In this document: piece by piece, positions 52,501 through 61,499 of the stretch
Numbering within the stretch: the stretch's first letter is position 1
How the letters are laid out: every line of letters begins with the position of its first letter
NCBI GenBank assembly: GCA_002346675.1
Contig: DEAI01000011.1
Span: 137,530-201,529 of the forward strand
Length of the DNA: 64,000 nucleotides
Reading direction: 5' to 3'
Origin: Fidelibacterota bacterium UBA2986
GTDB taxonomy: Bacteria; Fidelibacterota; Marinisomatia; Marinisomatales; AB-629-J13
Made by a program: the position numbers and the translations under genes
The notes under the pieces: generated by a model
What the model was told of the DNA's origin: nothing
The model's database searches: none
What the model saw: the letters and a program-made list of their open reading frames with translations, nothing else

Positions 52501-54474
52501 TTAAATATCTAGATTTACAACGAACCTGGCATTTTTTTCAATAAAGCTTCTTCGTGATTCAACATCATGTCCCATAAGGTTTTGAAAAGTCTCTGCGGCC
52601 TGCGCGGCATCCTCAACCGCTACCCGCATAAGCGTTCTTCTTTCTGGGTCCATTGTTGTTTCCCAGAGTTGTTCTGGGTTCATTTCCCCGAGCCCTTTAT
52701 ATCTCTGTATATTAACCTTTCCAGACTTGTTTTCCCTTTTCATTCTGTCTACAATCAGCTCTCTATCTCTATCATCATATACGTATGTCTCTTTTTTTCC
52801 TTGAGATATTCTATATAGTGGCGGTAGCGCTAAATATAGATATCCATAGTGAATTAATTCAGGCATTCTTCTAAAAAAGAATGTCAACAGAAGGGTGCGG
52901 ATGTGCGATCCATCTACATCTGCGTCTGTCATTATTATAATTTTGTGATATCTTGTTTTTGTTATATCAAAGTCTCCGGCTGTTTTTTCGCCCGGGTCGT
53001 CAACAGACCCTCCGAACCCTGCTCCTAGGGCAGTAATAATAGATTGTATTTCGTTGTTTGAAAGAAGCTTGTCCACCCTAGCTTTTTCAGAGTTTAAAAC
53101 CTTTCCTCTCAGTGGCAAAATCGCCTGTGTGCGGCGGTCTCTCCCCTGTTTGGCCGAACCTCCCGCTGAATCCCCCTCAACCAAATAAAGTTCACAAAAG
53201 GAGGGGTCCCTGTTCGAACAGTCTGCAAGCTTTCCCGGTAAAGAAGAACTGCCCAAAACGCTTTTTCTTCTTATAAGTTCTCGCGCTTTTCTTGCTGCGC
53301 TTCTGCTTCTTGCCGCCAACAAGGCCTTTTCTGTTATGCGCTTACCGACAGATGGGTTTTGTTCAAGAAAGTCAAGTATCCCTTCATAAACTATATTGTC
53401 CACAATTCCCTTAACATCTCCGTTTCCCAGTTTTGTTTTTGTTTGTCCTTCAAATTGAGGCTCTGATACCTTTATACTTAAAATTGCAGTTAGTCCTTCT
53501 CTAAAATCTTCCCCTGTTAGGCTTAGCTTTTCGTTCTTCTTTGTTTTAATTAGATTGTTTTTTGAGGCGTGGTTGTTCATTGCTCTTGTTAGGGCAGACC
53601 GAAACCCTGACAGGTGTGTGCCTCCCTCAATAGTATTGATGTTATTTACAAAAGAAAGAATGTTTTCATTATATGAGTTTGCATATCGAAAGGCAAGGTC
53701 TACAGGAACAGCTGCGTTCTCTTTATTAATAACAATTATTTTTTTGTGTAGGGGGTTGTTGTGCTCATCTAAATACTTTACAAAATCACTGAGACCTCCT
53801 TTAAACTTGAAGGTGTCCTGTTTTTTTTCTCCTGTACGGTTGTCGTGTATATCTATAAGCAGGTTTTTGTTGAGATATGCAAGCTCTCTTAGCCTGTCTG
53901 CTATTATTTCATACTCAAACTCTACTGTTTTAAATATATCAGGGTCTGGTATAAATGTGATAACTGTCCCTGTTTTCTTTGTTTTTCCAACAACCTCAAC
54001 CTCAGAGGTCTTTTTACCTCTTTCATATTCCTGTCTATAAACCTTTCCTCCCCTGTGAACTTCGGCATACATTTTCTCAGATAGGGCATTTACGACAGAA
54101 ACCCCAACCCCGTGCAGCCCCCCTGAAACTTTATATGTTCCTTTGTCAAATTTTCCCCCTGCATGAAGAATTGTCATAACCACCTCTAGGGCGGGAAGGT
54201 TCTCTTCTTTGTGTATGTCAACCGGAATTCCTCTTCCGTTGTCCTCAACCGTTACTGAGCCTTCTTTGTTAAAAATAACTTTTATTTTTGTGCAGTGACC
54301 TGCAAGCGCTTCATCAACAGAGTTGTCTACAACCTCATATACAAGATGGTGTAGTCCTCTCTTTCCGAGATCTCCAATATACATGGCGGGGCGTTTACGA
54401 ACAGCCTCAAGCCCCTTTAAAACAGTAATTTTTTCTGCGCTGTACGCTGACGTGTTTTTATCCAAAGGTGCCAT
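52501..54474 (-). CDS. gyrB: DNA gyrase subunit B
   Basis: The ATPase subunit (657 residues from ATG at 54474; a TTG one codon upstream would add one residue) has GHKL motifs GGRGI-like DNGRGIPV, GGKFDKGTYKVSGGLHGVGVSVVNAL, the TOPRIM acidic EGDSAGGSA and DADVDGSH, and the end QRYKGLGEMNPEQLWETTM. The start overlaps dciA stop by one base (TGATG). Confidence 0.97.
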   Translation of the reverse strand: MAPLDKNTSAYSAEKITVLKGLEAVRKRPAMYIGDLGKRGLHHLVYEVVDNSVDEALAGHCTKIKVIFNKEGSVTVEDNGRGIPVDIHKEENLPALEVVMTILHAGGKFDKGTYKVSGGLHGVGVSVVNALSEKMYAEVHRGGKVYRQEYERGKKTSEVEVVGKTKKTGTVITFIPDPDIFKTVEFEYEIIADRLRELAYLNKNLLIDIHDNRTGEKKQDTFKFKGGLSDFVKYLDEHNNPLHKKIIVINKENAAVPVDLAFRYANSYNENILSFVNNINTIEGGTHLSGFRSALTRAMNNHASKNNLIKTKKNEKLSLTGEDFREGLTAILSIKVSEPQFEGQTKTKLGNGDVKGIVDNIVYEGILDFLEQNPSVGKRITEKALLAARSRSAARKARELIRRKSVLGSSSLPGKLADCSNRDPSFCELYLVEGDSAGGSAKQGRDRRTQAILPLRGKVLNSEKARVDKLLSNNEIQSIITALGAGFGGSVDDPGEKTAGDFDITKTRYHKIIIMTDADVDGSHIRTLLLTFFFRRMPELIHYGYLYLALPPLYRISQGKKETYVYDDRDRELIVDRMKRENKSGKVNIQRYKGLGEMNPEQLWETTMDPERRTLMRVAVEDAAQAAETFQNLMGHDVESRRSFIEKNARFVVNLDI

Positions 54475-54749
54475 CAAATAAACCTTATGTCTTTGATAGT
54501 TGTTTTTGAAAGTTTGTTGTTTATTTTATCTTTAATTTCTTTTTTTTTAAACATTAACTCGTTTCTCCAGACGGGTGTCGCTGTTTTAACAAACAACACA
54601 CCTTTGTCTATATGTGTAGCTTCTGTTACTTTGTTTATTTCTTTTCCCACTATCTTTGGCCACATATTAATAGCTGTGGCCTTTTCCACTATTTCTTCAG
54701 CTCCAGCCTCTCTTAATGATTTTTTTAAGGCATCTTTTAATTTTTCCAT
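54474..54749 (-). CDS. dciA: DciA (DUF721), replicative helicase operator protein
   Basis: The 91-residue protein has the compact DUF721 core: MWPKIVGKEI (about 30-39), a short strand region, VLFVKTATPVWRNEL (about 51-65) and NNKLSKTTIKDIRFI. DciA is the ancestral loader of DnaB helicase in bacteria lacking DnaC/DnaI. Its place between dnaN and gyrB matches the usual recF-DUF721-gyrB order, except recF is missing here. Confidence 0.85.
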   Translation of the reverse strand: MEKLKDALKKSLREAGAEEIVEKATAINMWPKIVGKEINKVTEATHIDKGVLFVKTATPVWRNELMFKKKEIKDKINNKLSKTTIKDIRFI

Positions 54750-54844
54750 TGGACATTCGCACTACTTAGCATTTTTGTTTTTAATCAGCGCGAGATTCTT
54801 TTTTTTTCTAAAATAAACTTTTACTACTTGTTCTAGAATTTATG

Positions 54845-55960
54845 TTAATCGTTTAAACGGATTGGCATAAGAAGCATTGTAATGTTCCTATGTTCTTCTT
54901 GTTCTTCCGGATAAAAAACAGTTGCGCTAATCGGTGTGTTTAGTTTTAGGGTCGCTTTTTGACTTGGCATAAATGATAATAACTCTTTCAAATAAGATGC
55001 ATTATAGCCTATTATAATAGCTTCTCCCGAATACTCAGCTTCAAGTTTTTCGTGAGCCTTTGTTGCCTTTTCTGGGTCTTCTGTAGCAATTTCTATAGAA
55101 TTATCATTCATTGCTATCGATATTTGCTGCGTTGTTCTATTGGAAAAGATTGAAACCCTGCGCACGGCTGAGGCCATCTGTTGTACGTTGAGAGTTAGGG
55201 TCTTATTATTGTTTTTGGGTATAACGCTTTCGTAATCAGGATAGCGTTCATCTATAATGCGTGAGTGAACTATGTCAGACCCAAAAGATGCTGTAATATG
55301 GTTTTTTGCAATCTGCATCTCTACCTTATCTGACTGGTTAAGTAGAATTTGAGCTAAGCTTAAGAATTTTTTGGGAATTATAACGTCACCCGAAAAGCCA
55401 CCTGAATCAAAGTTGTTTATTGTATAAAGCACCAAGCGGTGCCCGTCTGTTGATACGGTGGTCAGATTCTCCTGAGAAAACTGGAACAAAACCCCTGTCA
55501 ATGCAGGCTTTAACTCATCTCTACTGATAGCAAATCCGGTGGTCTGAAATATTGATTTTAGTAGTTCTGATGAAATTGTTATTGCGGTTTGTTCTTCCGG
55601 TTCAGGAGGAGCAGGAAACTCTTCTGGTGCCAAACCTTTCAAATCGTACTCTCCTGTATCACTTTTTAATGAAATGTTTAATTTTCCGTCAATGGATAAT
55701 GTTATCCTTCCATCTGGAAGCTCGCTAGTAATGTTTGAGAGTGTTTCAACAGGGATTACGGCAGACCCTTCCTCCTCAATACTTGCAGGAATAGTTAGCA
55801 CAATGGTTTGCTCTAAATCCGTTGCTCTTAGTATTACTGTTCCACTATCAGAAGTTACAAGCATGTTTCCAAGAATTGGGATTGTCGATCTGCTTGGTAT
55901 TATTTTGGAGAGTTTTTGTAGGGCGCTCTGTAGGTCTGATTTAGTAGTGGAGAATTTCAT
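54845..55960 (-). CDS. dnaN: DNA polymerase III beta sliding clamp
   Basis: The 371-residue clamp shows three repeated domains; words include TIPILGNMLV, STDGHRLVLY and the C-terminal MLLMPIRLND. The N-terminus is MKFSTTKSDLQSALQKLSKIIPSRSTIPIL, of the usual form. It is the gene beside the AT-rich gap upstream; dnaA is not found there. Confidence 0.97.
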   Translation of the reverse strand: MKFSTTKSDLQSALQKLSKIIPSRSTIPILGNMLVTSDSGTVILRATDLEQTIVLTIPASIEEEGSAVIPVETLSNITSELPDGRITLSIDGKLNISLKSDTGEYDLKGLAPEEFPAPPEPEEQTAITISSELLKSIFQTTGFAISRDELKPALTGVLFQFSQENLTTVSTDGHRLVLYTINNFDSGGFSGDVIIPKKFLSLAQILLNQSDKVEMQIAKNHITASFGSDIVHSRIIDERYPDYESVIPKNNNKTLTLNVQQMASAVRRVSIFSNRTTQQISIAMNDNSIEIATEDPEKATKAHEKLEAEYSGEAIIIGYNASYLKELLSFMPSQKATLKLNTPISATVFYPEEQEEHRNITMLLMPIRLND

Positions 55961-56257
55961 TGAAATGTGTCACTGAATTTAAAAATGTTTATTGTACGGA
56001 CAAATTATCAAAAACGAATAATTTTAATATTATAATAATATTATATAATATATAAATAACTATAAGTGTGTTTATTTTGTTAATAAGTAAGTACCATGTT
56101 TATGCTGAAACATACTAAAACTATAATAAAGAGATTTAGTTAAAGATTTTCTTTATGTTGAAAAAATGAAATATTTTGTTGATATATTCTAGTTTTATTT
56201 ATATAAGGCAAAAATATATAGTTGAAAAATAAAATGTTAATAACTTTTGTGAAAAAC
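55961..56257. other. Extremely AT-rich gap upstream of dnaN; candidate replication element
   Basis: No gene is visible in these 297 bp. The stretch is almost all A/T, including a run of TATA and ATAAT repeats at about 56028-56060. A match to the relaxed DnaA box TTWTNCACA lies on the minus strand at 56248-56256 (TGTGAAAAA on the plus strand), and TGTTAATAA occurs twice (56078-56086 and 56235-56243). Such a sequence next to dnaN could be an unwinding region, or only the dnaN promoter. Canonical boxes are too few to call an origin. Confidence 0.35.
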
Positions 56258-57532
56258 TTACTCCTGGTCATAAATATCAATAAATAGAATTGACCTTGAC
56301 TGGTTTAGCCAATTTTGAAACCAACTGGCCTTTTTATTGTTTAGAGCGAAGTTTTCAATTTCAGGCCAATGATCTGACAGGTTTGGCTGTCCACCTGGAC
56401 GAAAATCAGATATCCACAAAAGATGATAACCCAAAGATGATTTTATTGGAAAACTACAGATGTTTATAGAGTCCATAAGTTTAATGGCATCCATAAACTC
56501 TACAATAGGGAGTTCCGCCGGATTAACCCAGCCCAAGCTTCCCCCTATATCTTTTGTTTTATTATCTTCAGAATATTTTCCAGCAAAAAGTTTAAAATCT
56601 TTGTAACTTGATATAGAGTCCATAAGTGTTTTTGTAAATGAAAAGGTTCTTGAATCATCTGCCTCTGTAAGTTCCGGTTTTATTAAGATATGCCGAACTT
56701 TTGCTTTTTCTCCTTGTTTGTCTAGGGTCTCAATCAAGTGGAAACCGAACTGTGTTAAAACGGGCTCGCTGACAGTATTAATCTCTTGAGAAAAAGCCAC
56801 AGATTCAAATTCGGTTACAAGAGAGCCTCTTTCTACATATCCTAAAACCCCCCCTCTAGACGCACTGCCTGGGTCATCAGAAAATCTAATAGCGAGAGAA
56901 TCAAAGGAATCTCCAGAGAGGATCTTTGAACGAATTTCGTTTATTCTTTTTAGAGTTTTGGAAAGGTTTTTTTCGCTTGGTTTAACAGAAAGCTGTATAT
57001 GGTTAATTCGATAAAGAGAGGGGAGAACCCCCAAGCTGTCTTTATATTCGTCAAAAAACGCCTGTACTTCATCCCTGTTAATTCTGACTTTATTTAATAA
57101 AGAAAACTGATACTGCTCTGAGATAAGCCTATCTCTCATGTCTGACCAAAACTCACGCCGAAACGATTTTATAGACTGCCCTAAATAGTCTTCTGCTAGC
57201 GCTCTGCTTCCGGCCTGTAAAACAATATTTTCGATTTGTTGTTCTAGGGCATCATCCACATCTTTTTCCTTTACCTCTACGGAATCTAGTTTAGCCATTT
57301 CTAGAATGACTCTTTGGCTAATTAGATTTTCCAGAACCTGCTTCTCTATTATTGAGTAATAGTCCGGATTTTTTCTAAGATCAACTTTTTGCTGTAAAGC
57401 GGTCATTGATACAAGCTGTGAGACATCACTTTTTAAAATTATATTGTTACCAACGACGGCTGAAACACCCTCAAAAACAGGCGTTTGGGCAAAAAGGGAA
57501 ACAAAAAAAAATAAAAATAAAAAAAATTTCAT
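56258..57532 (-). CDS. surA: SurA-like periplasmic peptidyl-prolyl isomerase/chaperone
   Basis: The 424-residue protein has a signal peptide (residues 1-16, ending in LFAQ), a SurA N-terminal helical domain (about 20-165) and two parvulin domains (about 175-270 and 275-375), each with RHILIKP- or HIQL-type starts and GG-LGYVERG / GGSLGWV words. SurA helps fold outer-membrane barrels. It overlaps the upstream parvulin lipoprotein by four bases. Confidence 0.88.
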   Translation of the reverse strand: MKFFLFLFFFVSLFAQTPVFEGVSAVVGNNIILKSDVSQLVSMTALQQKVDLRKNPDYYSIIEKQVLENLISQRVILEMAKLDSVEVKEKDVDDALEQQIENIVLQAGSRALAEDYLGQSIKSFRREFWSDMRDRLISEQYQFSLLNKVRINRDEVQAFFDEYKDSLGVLPSLYRINHIQLSVKPSEKNLSKTLKRINEIRSKILSGDSFDSLAIRFSDDPGSASRGGVLGYVERGSLVTEFESVAFSQEINTVSEPVLTQFGFHLIETLDKQGEKAKVRHILIKPELTEADDSRTFSFTKTLMDSISSYKDFKLFAGKYSEDNKTKDIGGSLGWVNPAELPIVEFMDAIKLMDSINICSFPIKSSLGYHLLWISDFRPGGQPNLSDHWPEIENFALNNKKASWFQNWLNQSRSILFIDIYDQE

Positions 57533-58359
57533 TTGGTAAACATTCTCCTGATTTTATGAATATCAATGGTTACTGGGTATTCGAAAGAAAGGCTATCAAT
57601 AATTTGTTGATATCTTACAGAGTAGGCCTCGTTTTTGAGTCTTTGATATATTTCATCATAAACAGACTCTATCTTTAACTGATCACCAGCTCTATAAATG
57701 TTTTCAATTTTGATAACGTGATATTTTTTTTCTACTAAATAGGGACCCAAAAGGTTTCCTGTTTTAAAACTAGCCTTACTGAATATTTTAGAATTTAGTT
57801 TTTCTGGAAGCTCACCAAAACGAATTTTTTTATAAATACCACCATGTTTAAATAGTACCCGCGAAAGGTCTTTTTTTTGAGTTTTTTTAATTTCTTTTTT
57901 AATTTTTAATGCTGCCGATCTACTATCAACGAGAAAACAAAAAACATCTGCCTCTCTTTCTTTTCTAACAAACTGAGCTTTGTTTGAATTATAATAATTT
58001 TTGATAAGCACATCGTCTATAGATATATTATGCGAACTTAAATTAAGGTAACTTTCTCCAACTATTTGACGCTCATATTCAAATATTTTTTTTATTAGAG
58101 AGCTGTCATATAAAAGCCCGAGAGAGACCCCCTCCTGATAAAGAAGCTCTTTTTCTATCCACCCTGAAATGTAGTTGAAAACTTTTGTGCTATCAGAAGA
58201 ATATCCGGAAAATTGTTTTTTCAGCTCATCAAAAGCTAGAGACCTGTTTCCAACGGTAATCACAGCCTTTGAGCTCGCTTCACGGTTTTTGTCTGAACAC
58301 CCCACAAATACAAGGAAAAACGAAAAAACAACATAACTTTTTACAAAACAGGAGTCCAT
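57529..58359 (-). CDS. Parvulin-like lipoprotein, probable chaperone partner of SurA
   Basis: The 276-residue protein has a lipobox (VFVGC, Cys about 21) and a helical SurA/PrsA-like N-terminal domain with the ELLYQEG motif. The rest loosely follows PpiC but lacks the clear GG-LG catalytic loop, so isomerase activity is doubtful. Gene coupling with surA suggests a joint role in outer-membrane biogenesis. Confidence 0.65.
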   Translation of the reverse strand: MDSCFVKSYVVFSFFLVFVGCSDKNREASSKAVITVGNRSLAFDELKKQFSGYSSDSTKVFNYISGWIEKELLYQEGVSLGLLYDSSLIKKIFEYERQIVGESYLNLSSHNISIDDVLIKNYYNSNKAQFVRKEREADVFCFLVDSRSAALKIKKEIKKTQKKDLSRVLFKHGGIYKKIRFGELPEKLNSKIFSKASFKTGNLLGPYLVEKKYHVIKIENIYRAGDQLKIESVYDEIYQRLKNEAYSVRYQQIIDSLSFEYPVTIDIHKIRRMFTK

Positions 58360-58376
58360 AAACAGAGAATACCCGG

Positions 58377-61300
58377 CTACGATAAAAACAGCCTATTCAA
58401 AGAAGACTCAAAGTGCCCGAAAGACGCCCGGGCAACCGCAAGGCCAGCAATTTTGGCGGAGAGGAGACCGTTTGAGGCATTTTTTAGAACAACCTTATTT
58501 TTATTAAGATCGAATGCTTTTTCTATTCCCAGCAAAAGTTTTTCCACCGACAAAAAAGGCTCAATAGACCTAAAAAAAAGTTCAACAAATTTATCTTGTA
58601 TATTAAGCTTGGCAACAGAAGTCCCAGCTAGAAAGACTCGAAGCCTTGCAGTAGAAACAAGGAAAAAGGCTTCGTCTGGTAGAGGGCCATATCGATCTTT
58701 TAGTTCGTTTTCAATGTCACAGACTTTTTCTTTAGTATCAGAAATAGCAAGAGACTGATAAAAGTAAAGACGGTCTTCCAAAAGAGGTACGTAAGACTCA
58801 GGAAAGTTACAGGAATAATGAACAATGATATTTGGTGGGGGATCTTCCTTCTTTTTTCCTCTAGCCTCATCAACAGCCTCTTTTAATATTTTGTTATAGA
58901 GGTGAAAACCAACGCTTGAAACTGCTCCACTTTGTTTTTCCCCAAAAAGATTTCCTGGACCTCTTATGTCCAAATCTTTTAGGGCTATTTTATAGCCTGA
59001 TCCTAGGGCGGTGTTTTGTTCCATTGTTTTTAATCTTTGAAAAGAGGGCTCATTCAGTTTTAAGCTTTTTGGAACAAACAAATAACAATATGCCTGGCTC
59101 GGGCTTCTTCCAACCCTGCCACGCAATTGATAAAGCTGAGACAATCCAAAATAATGGGCATTGTTAATTATTATTGTGTTAGCGCTTGAAACATCTAACC
59201 CCGAACCTACGATTGTAGTACAGCACAAAACATCAATTTCGTTCTTAAAAAAATCAAGCATTACTGACTCAAGCCTACGGCTAGATAGCTGTCCGTGAGC
59301 GACATTCACTTTAATGTTTTTGAAGTTATTTTGAATTTTATTTGCTAAAAAGGACAGAGTGTCTATATCGTTGTGAACGAAATACAGCTGACCCCCTCTA
59401 TTTATCTCTATTTCTATAGCCTTAAAAATGTTTTTCCAATCAAAATATGAAACAAAGGTTTTTACTGGGCGACGAGACTTTGGAGGTGTGTCTATTATGC
59501 TTACATTTTTAAGGCCCACTAATGACTGCTTTAGCGTTCTTGGAATTGGCGTTGCTGTGAAAGACAGAACATCCACAAAGGGTTTTAACTTTTTTATTTT
59601 TTCTTTCTGTTTAACACCAAACCGATGTTCTTCATCTATTATAAACAACCCTAAGCTTTCTACTTTAACATCCTCAGAAAGAAGCCTGTGAGTACCAATC
59701 AAAATATCAACATGGCCGCGGACAGCCCTATTAATAATTTCTTTTTGCTCTGCCCTTGAGCGGAACCTTGACAGGAGCTCAACAGAAATTCCTAAAGGAG
59801 AAAACCTTTTCAAAAAGCTGATATAGTGTTGGTTGGCCAAAACAGTTGTAGGGGTTAATATAAAAACAGCCCTCCCACTCTCAACAGCCCTTACAGATGC
59901 GCGAATAGCCACCTCTGTTTTGCCAAAGCCCACATCACCACAAACAAGCCTGTCGATAGGCTGAGGCTTCTCCATGTCCGCCAAAACATCCTCTATCGCT
60001 GATAGCTGTCCCCCGGTCTCGGTAAAAGAAAAAGTTTCACAAACAGCCCTATAAAACTCCCCTCTTTTTTCATATTTAAAATCTCTATACCCCCGTCTCT
60101 GGGAATAGCTTTTAATTAAATCACCAGCAATGCTAGTAACATATTTTTTAACTGAGCTCTTTTTTCTTTTCCAGCTTCCGGAGCCAAGAGAAGAAATTTT
60201 AACAGAGCCCCTTGGAACCCCCACAAGCTTGTGTATTTTTTCAAAACTATCAACAGGAACAAAGACAACACCACCATCCTTATATTTTATTTTTATACAG
60301 TCCGCCCCACCAGTCACCTCAAGCCCACGATACTCTCCAACGCCAAAGCTCTCATGAACCATCGGCTGTCCCCACTTAAGGTCTGATATATCTAAAACTC
60401 CAGCAGGCCTCCGTGCTCCATCCCCGCTAATCATCCACCTGGTTTTTAGATCGCCTGACACTCCAGGTATGTTGTCAGAGCCCAAGACAACGGCGCTAAA
60501 ATCTTTTAAAATAAAACCTTTTTTTATTGAACCATAAACCCGGTCAAACAAAAAATCTTTTGGCAGGAAGGAGGGAGCCTTAAGCCCATCACCTTTAGGA
60601 GAAAAAACAAAAAGATTAGAGACAGTCTTGTTGGCAAGCATCTCAATAAAAACCTTTTCGGAGTATGGCTGTATATCTATGTCGGCGGAAACACAACCAA
60701 CGATTTTAATAGCCTTTTTGGCTGGACCAGCGGAACCCGAAGACAGAACAGAAAAAAACTTTTTACTTGAAGAAAAAAGACTAAACAAAGGCGGAGATTC
60801 ATGGCCCCCTTTTTGTAGGCGAGAAAACAAAAAAACACTATTGATTACCTTTATTGTTCTTTGTGAATAGGGATTAAAAAGACGTATAGAGTCAACCATA
60901 TCTCCATAGAACTCTATTCGGACGGGATTTCTTGACTGAACAAGGAAAACGTCTAAAATCCCACCTCGGACGGTATAGTAGAGAGGGTTTTTCACACTGT
61001 CGGCCCTAGTGTATCCCCATTTTTTTAGCCGTTCAAGCAAAGACTTCATTTTTGTTTTTTCTCCCACCCGAAGATCAATACCCCTTAACCTATTTTGGTC
61101 GCCAGGTAGGCTGTGCTGTTTTAAAGCCTTATCAGTGGAAAAAATAATACCACGCACTCCCGAAGAAGACAACACAAAGAGAGCCTCCTCGGTGTAGCGC
61201 TGGTTTTCAGACAAAAAACCAGGAACAGCAAGGGGGTCGCTATTCTTGCCTGGTAAATAATAAGAACCCTTGGGGGAGAGGTTGTAGCAAGTGGAATATA

Positions 61301-61496
61301 AACTAAAAGAGAGCGCCTCACTATCACAAGAGACAACAAACAAGGACCGCTCAGCCATTATTTTAGAAAGGAAAAACAAAACAGCAGACTCGCGGGTCAT
61401 ATATGAAGAAGTAGAAGATCTTTTTGTATTTAAGGGGGCGCTATACCAGCCTAAAAAACGATCAAGGCTCCACCCAGACGTTTCACGTGAAACCAT
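58377..61496 (-). CDS. mfd: Transcription-repair coupling factor
   Basis: The 1039-residue translocase removes stalled RNA polymerase and recruits UvrA. The N-terminus shows a UvrB-like fold (VRGGILDVF, about 177), then the RNA-polymerase-interacting module (VPVDSFEKIHKLVG), RecG-like helicase motifs GDVGFGKTE, DEEHRFG, SFTATPIPRTL, QLRGRVGRS and a C-terminal TRCF domain. It is somewhat shorter than the usual 1150 residues. The first codons (ATG GTT TCA CGT GAA ACG) are made of the parS palindrome. Confidence 0.96.
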   Translation of the reverse strand: MVSRETSGWSLDRFLGWYSAPLNTKRSSTSSYMTRESAVLFFLSKIMAERSLFVVSCDSEALSFSLYSTCYNLSPKGSYYLPGKNSDPLAVPGFLSENQRYTEEALFVLSSSGVRGIIFSTDKALKQHSLPGDQNRLRGIDLRVGEKTKMKSLLERLKKWGYTRADSVKNPLYYTVRGGILDVFLVQSRNPVRIEFYGDMVDSIRLFNPYSQRTIKVINSVFLFSRLQKGGHESPPLFSLFSSSKKFFSVLSSGSAGPAKKAIKIVGCVSADIDIQPYSEKVFIEMLANKTVSNLFVFSPKGDGLKAPSFLPKDFLFDRVYGSIKKGFILKDFSAVVLGSDNIPGVSGDLKTRWMISGDGARRPAGVLDISDLKWGQPMVHESFGVGEYRGLEVTGGADCIKIKYKDGGVVFVPVDSFEKIHKLVGVPRGSVKISSLGSGSWKRKKSSVKKYVTSIAGDLIKSYSQRRGYRDFKYEKRGEFYRAVCETFSFTETGGQLSAIEDVLADMEKPQPIDRLVCGDVGFGKTEVAIRASVRAVESGRAVFILTPTTVLANQHYISFLKRFSPLGISVELLSRFRSRAEQKEIINRAVRGHVDILIGTHRLLSEDVKVESLGLFIIDEEHRFGVKQKEKIKKLKPFVDVLSFTATPIPRTLKQSLVGLKNVSIIDTPPKSRRPVKTFVSYFDWKNIFKAIEIEINRGGQLYFVHNDIDTLSFLANKIQNNFKNIKVNVAHGQLSSRRLESVMLDFFKNEIDVLCCTTIVGSGLDVSSANTIIINNAHYFGLSQLYQLRGRVGRSPSQAYCYLFVPKSLKLNEPSFQRLKTMEQNTALGSGYKIALKDLDIRGPGNLFGEKQSGAVSSVGFHLYNKILKEAVDEARGKKKEDPPPNIIVHYSCNFPESYVPLLEDRLYFYQSLAISDTKEKVCDIENELKDRYGPLPDEAFFLVSTARLRVFLAGTSVAKLNIQDKFVELFFRSIEPFLSVEKLLLGIEKAFDLNKNKVVLKNASNGLLSAKIAGLAVARASFGHFESSLNRLFLS
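61480..61493. promoter_or_regulatory. parS: parS centromere site 1
   Basis: GTTTCACGTGAAAC is the exact 14-bp inverted-repeat core of the near-universal bacterial parS. ParB binds here, clamps and spreads to organise the origin region. It spans codons 2-6 of mfd (VSRET), showing the site can be tolerated inside a coding start. Confidence 0.9.
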
Positions 61497-61499
61497 AGT

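Noticed and set aside
55961..56257. Firm oriC call for the gap beside dnaN
   Set aside because: Only one relaxed box and two weak repeats are present, dnaA is absent, and genes on both sides share one strand. Kept as a candidate only.
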